DNA of 41,501 nt from assembly GCF_011601275.1 (NCBI RefSeq), contig NZ_JAAOLY010000031.1:1-41501 (forward strand), in the 5' to 3' direction. This document shows, piece by piece, positions 32,875 through 40,574 of the stretch. The notes beneath the pieces were generated by a model. That model was not told the origin of the DNA, made no database searches, and was given only the letters and a program-made list of their open reading frames with translations. Numbering within the stretch: the stretch's first letter is position 1; each line of letters begins with the position of its first letter. A program made the position numbers and the translations under genes. The DNA comes from Janthinobacterium lividum (GTDB lineage Bacteria; Pseudomonadota; Gammaproteobacteria; Burkholderiales; Burkholderiaceae_D).

Positions 32875-33522
32875 TTAGATAACGTTGGCCAGCCACGGTT
32901 GGCTATACAGGTGGCGTTCTTCGAAGGCGCGGATGTCGTCGGCGTGGCGCAGGGTCAGGCCGATATCGTCGAGGCCATTCATCAGGCAGTATTTGCGGAA
33001 GGCATCGATCTCGAACGGGTAGGAAACGGAACCATTGCTGGTGCGCACGCACTGCTGTTCCAGGTCCACCACCAGCTTGTAGCCGGGGAACGCCTTGACT
33101 TCATTGAACAAGTGCTCGACCTGGCTTTCCGACAGCACGATGGGCAGCAAGCCGTTCTTGTAGCAGTTGTTGAAGAAGATGTCGGCAAACGATGGCGCGA
33201 TGATGGCGCGAAAGCCATATTGATCCAGTGCCCACGGCGCGTGTTCGCGCGAGGAACCGCAGCCGAAGTTCTTGCGTGTCAGCAAGATCGAAGCGCCCTG
33301 ATAGCGCGGTTCGTTGAGCACAAACTCCGGGTTCAGCGGGCGGCGGCTGTTGTCCTGGCCCGGTTCGCCATGGTCGAGGTAGCGCCATTCGTCGAACAGG
33401 TTGGGGCCGAAACCGCTGCGGTGGATCGATTTCAGGAATTGCTTCGGGATAATCGCGTCGGTGTCGACGTTGGCGCGGTCCAGCGGGGCCACCAGGCCTT
33501 CGTAAATCGTAAATTTATCCAT
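32875..33522 (-). CDS. leuD: 3-isopropylmalate dehydratase, small subunit
   Basis: With LeuC isomerises 2- to 3-isopropylmalate; 215 aa, normal. ANVDTDAIIPKQFLKSI and NFGCGSSREHAPWALDQYGFRAIIAPSFADIFFNN are the swivel-domain motifs of the small subunit. ATG 33522 (MDKFTIYEG) matches the family start; extension to 33570 adds residues without family similarity. It is separated from leuC by about 240 nt that contain a small lipoprotein gene. Confidence 0.98.
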   Translation of the reverse strand: MDKFTIYEGLVAPLDRANVDTDAIIPKQFLKSIHRSGFGPNLFDEWRYLDHGEPGQDNSRRPLNPEFVLNEPRYQGASILLTRKNFGCGSSREHAPWALDQYGFRAIIAPSFADIFFNNCYKNGLLPIVLSESQVEHLFNEVKAFPGYKLVVDLEQQCVRTSNGSVSYPFEIDAFRKYCLMNGLDDIGLTLRHADDIRAFEERHLYSQPWLANVI

Positions 33523-33573
33523 GCTGTTTCTACTCGGTAAGACGCGCGGCGCTGGGCGCCCGCACGTCACGGT

Positions 33574-33696
33574 TTATTTTCCGCCGGCGCCAGTGACAAC
33601 CTGGCCGACTTTCTGCACGTCGCGGCCGATGCCGGAGACAGTGTTGCAGCCAGACAGGATGACGGTGGCGATGAGGAGGGCGAAGAGTTTTTTCAT
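33574..33696 (-). CDS. Entericidin A/B-like small lipoprotein
   Basis: A 40-aa ORF in the leuC-leuD gap: a Lys-Lys start, hydrophobic stretch FALLIATVIL and a perfect lipobox LSGC at residues 15-18, followed by NTVSGIGRDVQKVGQVV and a Gly-rich end. The mature part of about 23 residues, with Val/Gly and a GxDVxxxG pattern, matches the entericidin family, cell-envelope lipoproteins tied in E. coli to stationary-phase lysis. It has the same strand as the leu genes, so co-transcription is likely. The SD is weak. I recall similar small genes at this place in other Burkholderiales, which favours a real gene. Confidence 0.82.
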   Translation of the reverse strand: MKKLFALLIATVILSGCNTVSGIGRDVQKVGQVVTGAGGK

Positions 33697-33764
33697 GATG
33701 AGTTCTCGATAAGAAAGATGGGACTGAGGCCGCTAGTGTACGCCAGCGGCGCCAGTCCCTGCCG

Positions 33765-35168
33765 TCATCGCAATCCCCGCACGTCGACAAAGTGGCCGGC
33801 AATGCCCGCCGCCGCCGCCATCGCAGGCGACACCAGGTGGGTACGGCCGCCCTGCCCTTGCCGGCCTTCGAAGTTGCGGTTCGAGGTCGAAGCGCAGCGT
33901 TCGCCCGGCTCCAGGCGGTCCGCATTCATGGCCAGGCACATGGAACAGCCCGGCTCGCGCCACTCGAAGCCGGCATCCTTGAAGATGCGGTCGAGGCCTT
34001 CGCGTTCCGCCTGGTCCTTGACGAGACCGGAACCTGGCACCACCAGCGCCAGGGTCACGTTCGATGCCCGGTACTTGCCGCGCACCACGGCGGCCGCCGC
34101 GCGCAAATCCTCGATGCGCGAATTGGTGCAGGAACCGATGAAGACCTTGTCGATGCGCACGTCGGTGATCGGCGTATTCGGTTTCAGGGCCATGTAGACG
34201 AGGGCCTTTTCGATGGCGTCGCGCTTGACGCTGTCTTTCTCGTTGTCCGGGTCCGGCACGCGGCCATCGATGCCGATGACCATTTCCGGCGACGTGCCCC
34301 ACGTCACTTGCGGCTCGATCTCTTGCGCGTTGAGCGTGACGACCAGGTCGAAACGCGCGCCCGGGTCCGAATGCAGGGTGCGCCAGTAGGCCACGGCACG
34401 TTCCCAGTGCGGACCGGCCGGTGAAAACGGACGGCCCTTGACGTAATTGATGGTGGTGTCGTCGACGCCGATGATGCCGGCGCGCGCGCCCGCCTCGATG
34501 GCCATGTTGCACACCGTCATGCGCCCTTCCATCGACAGCGCGCGGATGGCCGAGCCGCCAAATTCGATACAGTAGCCCGTGCCGCCGGCCGTGCCGATCT
34601 TGCCGATGATGGCCAGCACGATATCTTTTGCCGTCACGCCGGCCGGCAGCGCGCCGTCGACTTGCACCAGCATGGATTTGGATTTCTTTTGCAGCAAGGT
34701 CTGCGTGGCCAGCACGTGCTCCACTTCGGACGTGCCGATGCCGTGCGCCAGCGCGCCGAAGGCGCCATGCGTGGACGTGTGCGAATCGCCGCAGACGACC
34801 GTCATGCCGGGCAGGGTCGCGCCCTGCTCGGGGCCGATCACGTGCACGATGCCCTGGCGCTTGTCGTTCATGTTGAAGTAGGTCAAGCCGTAGTGCTTGG
34901 CGTTCTTGTCCAGGGTTTCCACCTGCAGGCGCGAGACCGGATCGGCAATGCCGTCCACGCGGCTGGTGGTGGGCACGTTATGGTCGGCCACGGCCAGGTT
35001 GGCGGAAATGCGCCACGGCTGGCGGCCCGCCACGCTGAGGCCGTCGAAGGCTTGCGGGCTGGTGACTTCGTGCAGCAGGTGCCGGTCGATGTACAGAATT
35101 GTCGTGCCATCATCTTCGGCCCGAACAACGTGGGATTCCCAAAGTTTGTCGTAAAGCGTCTTCATCAT
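33765..35168 (-). CDS. leuC: 3-isopropylmalate dehydratase, large subunit
   Basis: Fe-S hydro-lyase (aconitase family) of leucine synthesis; 467 aa. The three [4Fe-4S] cysteines are present: VFIGSCTNSRIED (about residue 347) and GCSMCLAMN (about 407 and 410). GDSHTSTHGAFGALAHGIGTSEVEHVLATQ (split across two helices) is a family signature. The start is ATG 35168; ATG 35165 directly follows and is equally possible. It is the first gene of the long minus-strand block, preceded by about 330 bp that should hold its promoter. Confidence 0.98.
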   Translation of the reverse strand: MMKTLYDKLWESHVVRAEDDGTTILYIDRHLLHEVTSPQAFDGLSVAGRQPWRISANLAVADHNVPTTSRVDGIADPVSRLQVETLDKNAKHYGLTYFNMNDKRQGIVHVIGPEQGATLPGMTVVCGDSHTSTHGAFGALAHGIGTSEVEHVLATQTLLQKKSKSMLVQVDGALPAGVTAKDIVLAIIGKIGTAGGTGYCIEFGGSAIRALSMEGRMTVCNMAIEAGARAGIIGVDDTTINYVKGRPFSPAGPHWERAVAYWRTLHSDPGARFDLVVTLNAQEIEPQVTWGTSPEMVIGIDGRVPDPDNEKDSVKRDAIEKALVYMALKPNTPITDVRIDKVFIGSCTNSRIEDLRAAAAVVRGKYRASNVTLALVVPGSGLVKDQAEREGLDRIFKDAGFEWREPGCSMCLAMNADRLEPGERCASTSNRNFEGRQGQGGRTHLVSPAMAAAAGIAGHFVDVRGLR

Positions 35169-35496
35169 GATTTATGCAGCGTTGCCACAGCCTGTAGTAA
35201 GTGATCAAGTGATACCAGGTCATACGGTGATCCACAAGGATTATGCCATATATTGCGGGACACAGAACCGAAACAGGCAAAAGCGTGGGATTGGCGATAC
35301 AAAGTTTGGCCACATTGTTGGATATGAGCTGGAAATTGCCGATATCGGCTTGCCAGCGGCATCACAAGCCCATCCGTGCACAGCTTGCCGAAGGACTGAC
35401 GGCGGCGGCAGAAATGCATGTTTTTTCCTCAATCTTTCGTGTATTGTGTTTCGACAATAATGACCGGCGCACACGCGCCACCACCTGGGGACTTCG
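35169..35496. other. Intergenic region between divergent leuC and S41-like gene
   Basis: 328 bp without a convincing gene. It contains the putative leuC -10, a 12-bp perfect palindrome GCCGATATCGGC (35338-35349) and a short direct repeat AAGTGATC/AAGTGATA near 35200. Open frames up to 97 codons cross it on both strands but show no family features and no good SD. The palindrome is a candidate operator for either divergent gene. Confidence 0.6.
35240..35248 (-). promoter_or_regulatory. Possible extended -10 promoter of leuC
   Basis: TGGCATAAT on the minus strand fits an extended -10 (TGn plus CATAAT). Transcription would start at about 35233, roughly 65 nt ahead of leuC. The -35 region is weak (TTCTGT, 16 nt away), as often seen with extended -10 promoters. 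No Leu-rich leader peptide or attenuator hairpin was found. Confidence 0.4.
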
Positions 35497-36642
35497 ATGA
35501 AACTGAACTTGTTGGCGCTGGCCGCCCTGACCCTGGCCGCGCTGCCCTTGGCCGGCGCCCATGCGGTGACAGCCACGCCAGGAGAAACCTGCGCGCAGGA
35601 CTTGCGCGCGATTGCGCCCTTCCTGCTGGAAAACGACACGGGCGCGCGCCAGCACCTGGAACAAAAGGGACAGGCGTATTTCGACCTGGCGCTGGCCACG
35701 GCTGCCACGTCGGCGGCCGGCGCAGTCGATGGCCAGGCCTGCGATGCGATTCTGGAAAACTATGCGCGTACGTGGCGCAAGGGCCACCTGCACGTAAAAC
35801 CGGGCAGCGCGCTCGATATCGCCAAACCGGCGCCGGCGCGCCCCGCCGCGTCAGGACCGGCAGCACCCTCGAAGGCGCCGGCGCTGCAGATATTGTCGGA
35901 CTCGACCGTGCTCCTGACCTTGCCCAGCTTTCACGGCAGTTACCGCGCCGCCATGGCCAGCCTGCTCGACACGCACCGCGCGGCGCTGTCGGCGCGCCCC
36001 AACTGGATCCTCGACGTGCGCCGCAACGGTGGCGGCAGCGACAGCACGTATGCGCCCCTGCTGTCCTGGATCAGTTCGGATGAAATAGTCACGATGGGCG
36101 CCGAATGGCTGTCCACTCCAGCCAATATCGACGGCCAGGAAAAAGTCTGCGCATTGCTGGCGCCCGGCGACCAGGCCTGCGCGGCCTTTGCAAGCCAGGC
36201 CGTGGCGCAGATGCGCAGCGTCAAGCCGGGCCAGTACGTGCCGCAGCAAAGCGGCGGCACCATCAGCTATACGCGTGTGGACACGCCGGAGCCGCGCCGA
36301 CCGGCGCGCGTGGCCGTACTGGTCGACCGCGACTGCGCCAGTTCCTGCGAAGAATTCCTGCTGGCGGCGCGGCAAAGTTTTCACGTCAAGCTGATCGGCC
36401 GCAACAGCTATGGCGCGCTCGACTATTCGAACATGCGCCTGCACATCCTGCCGTCGGGCCAGCGCCACCTGCAATACGCCACCTCGCGCTCGGCCCGCCT
36501 GCCGCAGATGCAGGTGGATCTCGGCGGCATCATGCCCGACATCTATTTGCCGCCACCGAAGGACGAGGCGGGCCGCGCTGAAGAAGTGCTGCGCGTGCAG
36601 CGCTGGCTGGAAGGCGGTACGTTACGCCCGGACAATATTTGA
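35497..36642 (+). CDS. Secreted S41-like (C-terminal-processing/tricorn-type) peptidase family protein
   Basis: 381 aa with a Sec signal peptide (about 1-24, ending AHA). An alpha-helical N-domain (about 30-105) and a Pro/Ala linker precede an S41-like core (about 125-365). Core features are ILDVRRNGGGSDSTYAPLL (residues about 167-185, like LDLRxNxGG) and VLVDRDCASSCEEFLLAARQ, with the probable nucleophile Ser in CASSC, then IGRNSYGALDYSN. The Lys that completes the Ser-Lys dyad of CtpA/Prc (GKG) is absent here, and no PDZ domain is seen. It may be tricorn-like or inactive as a protease. It is a single gene, divergent from leuC and convergent with cheA. Confidence 0.8.
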   Translation: MKLNLLALAALTLAALPLAGAHAVTATPGETCAQDLRAIAPFLLENDTGARQHLEQKGQAYFDLALATAATSAAGAVDGQACDAILENYARTWRKGHLHVKPGSALDIAKPAPARPAASGPAAPSKAPALQILSDSTVLLTLPSFHGSYRAAMASLLDTHRAALSARPNWILDVRRNGGGSDSTYAPLLSWISSDEIVTMGAEWLSTPANIDGQEKVCALLAPGDQACAAFASQAVAQMRSVKPGQYVPQQSGGTISYTRVDTPEPRRPARVAVLVDRDCASSCEEFLLAARQSFHVKLIGRNSYGALDYSNMRLHILPSGQRHLQYATSRSARLPQMQVDLGGIMPDIYLPPPKDEAGRAEEVLRVQRWLEGGTLRPDNI

Positions 36643-36656
36643 CACCGCTGGCGCCA

Positions 36657-36687
36657 TAAAAAAAGCCCGCAATATCTCGCGGGCTTT
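36657..36687. terminator. Terminator between the S41-like gene and cheA
   Basis: GCCCGC, loop AATATCTC, GCGGGC. The run of seven A upstream gives a good T-tract for the minus strand (cheA); on the plus strand only TTT follows. It therefore serves cheA best and the S41-like gene weakly. Confidence 0.88.
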
Positions 36688-36711
36688 CCAATGACTAAAG
36701 CGATCCTTACG

Positions 36712-38610
36712 TCACGCTGCTAATCGTACACTGCCTCTACACCCGTCCATCAGGAACGACAGACCCACGACCAGCACCAGCTCGCCTTCGGCCGAGCGGG
36801 CCGTGCCCGTGATGCCTTCCACGGTGATGGCCGTCATCGGCTTGATCACGAGGTCGGCCGTGCCATCGACGGCTTCCACGGCGAGAATGTACGGCTGTGG
36901 CGCAGCGACCACGATGCCGACGCGCTCGCTGCACGATTCGTAGCCCAGGGCGCCGGCCAGCGAACGCACGGGCAATGGACGGCCCTGGTCTTTCAGCACG
37001 GGCGCGCCGCCCACTTCCATGAAGGTTTCCGGCAATTCGACGACGCGCTGCACCACCGCCATCGGCAGCGCCAGCGCTGCGCCCGAGGTCGACACGAGCA
37101 TGGTCGGCACGATCGACAGTTCGATCGGCAGGCGGATGGCGAACTTGGTGCCCTTGCCCAGCATGGATTCGATGTGGATGGCGCCGCGGTTTTTCTCCAC
37201 GGCCGTCTTCACCACGTCCATGCCCACGCCGCGCCCGGAAACGCTGGAGGCGACTTCCTTGGTCGAGAAGCCCGGCAGGAACACCAGCTGGAAGCATTCG
37301 TCGTTGCTCAGTTGCGCGTTTTCGCTGATCAAGCCCTTTTGCTGGGCCTTGCTGCGCAGGAAGACGGGGTCCATGCCCTTGCCGTCATCCTGCAGCACGA
37401 TCATGACGCTGTTGGCTTCCTGCCATGCCTTGAGTGAAATATACGATTTGGCGGGCTTGCCGGCGGCCAGGCGCGCTTCCGGCGATTCGACGCCATGGTC
37501 GAGCGAGTTGCGCAGCATATGCACGAGCGGATCGTACAGGCTGTCCACGACGACGCGGTCGACTTCCGTCTCGGCGCCTTCGATGGTCAGTTCGACATCC
37601 TTGCCCAGGTCTTTCGCCAGTTCGCGCACCAGGCGCGGGAATTTCTGGAACAGGCGGCCGACGGGCTGCATGCGCGTAGCCAGGGTGGCCCGCTGCAATT
37701 CCGTCGAGTAACGCGAAGCGCGTTCCAGGGTTTCCGCCAAGGTCGCCATCAAGGTGGCGGCCTGGCCTTCGAATTTGAATTGCAGCAAGCGCTCGAGCAG
37801 CACGGCAGCCTGGTTGGCGGCCTGCACGGATTCACCGGCCACTTCCAGCAGCGCGTCGAGCTTGACGGCGTCGACGCGGATGCTGTCTTCCTTGACAGGC
37901 GCGGCATGGCGCACTTCCGGACGCTCTTCGCGTCGTTCGGCGCCATCCCAGGCCTTGGCGGCCGGTTTGGCGGCGGCAGCGGCAGGTGCAGCAGGTGCGG
38001 CGGCCACGGCGGCAGGCGCAGCGGCAACGGCGGACACCGGTGCGGCAGCAACACGGCTACCGGCCGGCACGACGGCGTTGTACATGGCTTCCCAGTCCAG
38101 GCCATCGGCGCTGGCGGTGGACACGGCGGCAGCGGCGGGCGCTGCCACAACAACTTCGGCGACCTGGGCAACGGGCGCGGCCACTTCCGCCACCACGGCG
38201 GAGGCAGGCGCAGGCGCGTCCATGCCCTTGCCTTCGATGGCGTTCGTCAGGATGTGTTCCAGCTCTTCGGGCATGGCCGGCAAGCTTTCCGGTGCGGCGC
38301 CATTCGCCAGTTCCGTCAGCTGGTCAGCCACGAAACCGGATGCTTGCAGCGCCGCCTCGATGGCGATCGGGGTGACGGGCGCGGCGCCCGTGCGCAAGGC
38401 GTCGAACAGGTTTTCCGTCAGATGGCAGGCCGCCACCAGCGCGGGCAAGCCCATGAAACCGGCGCCGCCCTTGATGGTGTGGAAGGAACGAAACACGGCA
38501 TTCAGTGTTTCCTTGTTGTCAGGATCGCGCTCGAGGCGCAACAAGTGCTCTTCAACATTAACCGCAAGATCCATCGCCTCAACGACGAAATCCTTGAGCA
38601 TATCGTCCAT
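36712..38610 (-). CDS. cheA: CheA-type chemotaxis histidine kinase
   Basis: 632 aa. The Hpt (P1) domain (about 1-110) has phospho-acceptor H44 in FRSFHTIKGGAGFMG. An Ala/Pro/Val-rich linker (about 125-235) stands where the CheY-binding P2 domain would be. The P3 dimerisation helices follow (about 247-310), then the P4 ATPase (about 320-490: HMLRNSLDHGVES, DDGKGMD, SGRGVGMDVVK) and the CheW-like P5 (about 495-630). All catalytic motifs are intact. It overlaps the cheZ stop by 1 nt (TAATG), so the two are coupled. No cheW, cheY, cheR, cheB or receptor gene is in the window, so this is a satellite locus or a kinase for a non-flagellar output. Confidence 0.93.
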   Translation of the reverse strand: MDDMLKDFVVEAMDLAVNVEEHLLRLERDPDNKETLNAVFRSFHTIKGGAGFMGLPALVAACHLTENLFDALRTGAAPVTPIAIEAALQASGFVADQLTELANGAAPESLPAMPEELEHILTNAIEGKGMDAPAPASAVVAEVAAPVAQVAEVVVAAPAAAAVSTASADGLDWEAMYNAVVPAGSRVAAAPVSAVAAAPAAVAAAPAAPAAAAAKPAAKAWDGAERREERPEVRHAAPVKEDSIRVDAVKLDALLEVAGESVQAANQAAVLLERLLQFKFEGQAATLMATLAETLERASRYSTELQRATLATRMQPVGRLFQKFPRLVRELAKDLGKDVELTIEGAETEVDRVVVDSLYDPLVHMLRNSLDHGVESPEARLAAGKPAKSYISLKAWQEANSVMIVLQDDGKGMDPVFLRSKAQQKGLISENAQLSNDECFQLVFLPGFSTKEVASSVSGRGVGMDVVKTAVEKNRGAIHIESMLGKGTKFAIRLPIELSIVPTMLVSTSGAALALPMAVVQRVVELPETFMEVGGAPVLKDQGRPLPVRSLAGALGYESCSERVGIVVAAPQPYILAVEAVDGTADLVIKPMTAITVEGITGTARSAEGELVLVVGLSFLMDGCRGSVRLAA

Positions 38611-39476
38611 TAGAATCCCAAATCCGCAAGAAGGTCGTCGACATTATCCTGGTCCAGCGCCACCGACGGCACGGACGGGCCCTGCATCAGCGGCACCGGC
38701 TTTTGCGCCAGTTTCTCGCGCACTTCGGCCGGCGCGTTGTCGCGCAGCAGCTGGGCCAGTTCGTTTTCCACCGTCTTGGTGATGTTGACCACTTTTTTGA
38801 TCAGCTGGCCCGTGATGTCCTGGAAGTCCTGCGCCATCATGATTTCCAGCAAGCGCGCTTTTTCCGCTTCCGTTGCTTCGGCAACGGCTTGCGCGAACTG
38901 GCGCGAGTCGCCGGCCAGGGCCTTGAATTCTTCCAGGCTCAGCTTGCCATCGAACAGGGCCGTCCAACGGCTGTCCATGTCCTTGGCCTTCTTCGACAGC
39001 ACATCTTGCGCCGGCATGCCTTCGTCAAGCGTGTTCAAAACCTTGTTCGCGGCCTGTTCGGTCAGGGTGGCGACATATTCCAGGCGGTCCTGGGCGTCGA
39101 CGATCTGCGACGACGCTTCCGTCAACGCCTTGTCGTAGCCAAGTTCGCGCAGCGAATCGTGCAGCAGGCGCACGATGCCGCCCAGGCGCTCGAACATCGG
39201 CTTGTCGGACTGGTCGACGGGATCGGCCGCCTCGCCAGACGCGTCCGCGCTGGCTGCGGGGGCCGCTTCCGGCTCGGTTGGCGCGGCGGCCACCGGCGCC
39301 GCAGCAGCGGCAGGCACGGCGGCGCTGGCCGACACGGAGTCGAACAGCGCGTCGAAATCGTCATCCGCGATCACGGCGGGAGCGGGCGCGGCGGCAGGTG
39401 CGGGCTGAGCCGCGGCCGCACTTTGCGCAGATACTTCATCGAATAATGCGTCGAAATCATCAGCGGCGTTGGTCAT
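38610..39476 (-). CDS. cheZ: Chemotaxis phosphatase CheZ with long N-terminal extension
   Basis: Dephosphorylates CheY-P. 288 aa against about 214 in E. coli; the extra length is N-terminal. The four-helix core (about 90-265) contains the catalytic MMAQDFQDITGQLIKKV, with the Asp and Gln that act on CheY-P. The C-terminal CheY-binding tail VDDLLADLGF (279-288) is conserved. The extension holds two copies of DDFDALFDxVSA (6-17 and 39-50) joined by Ala/Pro linkers. It lies directly ahead of cheA with a 1-nt overlap, whereas canonical cheZ follows cheY. Confidence 0.92.
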   Translation of the reverse strand: MTNAADDFDALFDEVSAQSAAAAQPAPAAAPAPAVIADDDFDALFDSVSASAAVPAAAAAPVAAAPTEPEAAPAASADASGEAADPVDQSDKPMFERLGGIVRLLHDSLRELGYDKALTEASSQIVDAQDRLEYVATLTEQAANKVLNTLDEGMPAQDVLSKKAKDMDSRWTALFDGKLSLEEFKALAGDSRQFAQAVAEATEAEKARLLEIMMAQDFQDITGQLIKKVVNITKTVENELAQLLRDNAPAEVREKLAQKPVPLMQGPSVPSVALDQDNVDDLLADLGF

Positions 39477-39632
39477 ATCCCTGCTTCTCCATAATTTGTC
39501 AAAATTCCGCCTGAACTGTGCGTTTTACAGACTGATACCCACAATTTCTCGATTAAGATGATTTGAGGCAATACCGCTGCGATGGTGCGAGTGTAGCAGG
39601 GCGCCGCCCTGTTGGTAAATCTCAAAACGCGC

Positions 39633-39675
39633 TTCCTGGTGCAAAGCTGGCCCACAAGAGCTTTTCCACCAGGAA
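39633..39675. repeat. Large two-part hairpin in the cheZ-uspA gap
   Basis: TTCCTGGTG pairs with CACCAGGAA (9 bp). Inside, AAAGCT pairs with AGCTTT (6 bp), separated by a small internal loop (1 and 2 nt) and closed by a 10-nt loop. No T-tract follows on either strand, so it is not a typical terminator. It could be part of a structured RNA or a protein-binding site. Confidence 0.7.
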
Positions 39676-39856
39676 ATAAGTGTTCCTGCTGTTGTATTTT
39701 GAAATACTACCATTGGCGTGCGTGCAAGACCACGCGCCGTACAAGAAATCCTGCTTCCGGGCGCCTGCGCAACAGTGCGGTATGGACTCGTCGGACGTCA
39801 TTGCAGCTAAACACGATCTTTCTGCCAATGTTGTCTATACTGAAGGTGCAGTTGTA

Positions 39857-39870
39857 TTGATAATTATCAA
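39857..39870. promoter_or_regulatory. Perfect FNR/Anr-type box upstream of uspA
   Basis: TTGATAATTATCAA matches the consensus TTGAT-N4-ATCAA exactly. Its centre is 88 nt ahead of the uspA ATG. A TACAAT at 39904-39909 would place the box near -52 and one at 39884-39889 near -32, so neither gives the classical -41.5 spacing; the true start site is unknown. Universal stress genes are known FNR/Anr targets, which supports the call. Confidence 0.8.
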
Positions 39871-39951
39871 GTCTTTACATGAATACAATGCTGCCGCCGC
39901 GTCTACAATAAGAGGCGTTGCGCGCGCTCAGTCACCGCCAAAGGACCTGCC

Positions 39952-40419
39952 ATGTATAAGAAAATTCTGATCGCCACGGACGGCTCCACCGTCTCCAACC
40001 TGACAGCCTGTGCCGGCGTTGCCTTTGCCGAACAGATGCACGCCGACATCCTTGCCGTGTACGTGGCGCCCGAATACCAGTACCCGGTGTACATCGAGAT
40101 CATTCCGCCAAGCTATCCCAGCGAGGAAGAATACCGCATCGCCATGCGCAAGGCGGGCGCCGACCACTGGCAGCCCATCCTCGACGCGGCCGCCAAGCGG
40201 GGCCTGGAAGCAACGGGCCTGACGGCGTTTTCCGACAGCCCGGCCCTGAAAATCGTGGAAGTAGCGCAATTGCAGCATTGCGATCTGGTTTTCATGGGCT
40301 CGCATGGCCGCAGCGGCTGGGGGCAATTGTTGCTGGGCAGCGTGACCAATAAAGTGCTGTCGCACTCGAAATTGCCCGTGCTCGTGCATAGGCTGATCAA
40401 GGAACCCCTGGCGGAATAA
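39952..40419 (+). CDS. Universal stress protein, UspA family
   Basis: 155-aa single-domain Usp, cytosolic and probably dimeric. It begins MYKKILIATDGSTVS, and the ATP-binding loop GSHGRSGWGQLLLGS fits G-x2-G-x9-G-S. Val/Leu-rich strand PVLVHR ends the fold. The nucleotide motif suggests an ATP-binding type. A good SD (AAGGA, 7 nt) precedes the ATG, and a perfect FNR-type box lies 82 nt upstream, so induction under low oxygen is likely. A GC-rich hairpin follows. Its specific partner is unknown. Confidence 0.93.
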   Translation: MYKKILIATDGSTVSNLTACAGVAFAEQMHADILAVYVAPEYQYPVYIEIIPPSYPSEEEYRIAMRKAGADHWQPILDAAAKRGLEATGLTAFSDSPALKIVEVAQLQHCDLVFMGSHGRSGWGQLLLGSVTNKVLSHSKLPVLVHRLIKEPLAE

Positions 40420-40429
40420 GGGGTCACAT

Positions 40430-40451
40430 GGCCACAGGGGCCGCTGTGGCC
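40430..40451 (+). terminator. GC-rich hairpin after uspA
   Basis: GGCCACAG, loop GGGCCG, CTGTGGCC, 10 nt past the uspA stop. No T-tract follows, so termination by this element alone is doubtful. It may instead protect the 3' end of the message. Confidence 0.4.
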
Positions 40452-40574
40452 GGCACATTAAGAAAAAGGCAAATTCTCGGCCGCTTCAGTTAAAATGACA
40501 ACGTTTCTCGCTTCTCAACATTTGATTGTCCGGTGACGGACATAGCAGATTTCACGCCTCCAGATTGCCCGCCT

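Larger units (their letters stand above)
39477..39951. other. 475-bp intergenic region with stacked inverted repeats
   Basis: Lies between the divergent cheZ and uspA starts. Seen: an odd palindrome CAGGGCGCCGCCCTG (39597-39611), a large hairpin (39633-39675), GTATTT-TG-AAATAC (39694-39707), an FNR-type box (39857-39870) and TACAAT elements at 39884 and 39904. Short open frames cross it but lack a credible SD or family features. It could contain a small RNA gene. I see no clear promoter for cheZ. Confidence 0.6.

Noticed and set aside
35167..35500. Small open frames on both strands (up to 97 codons) upstream of leuC, including a possible leu leader peptide
   Set aside because: No run of Leu codons, no SD, no attenuator hairpin plus T-tract, and no recognisable protein features.
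39680..39970. 96-codon plus-strand frame in the cheZ-uspA gap
   Set aside because: It runs into uspA in another frame, crosses the FNR box and promoter, and has no SD or family likeness.
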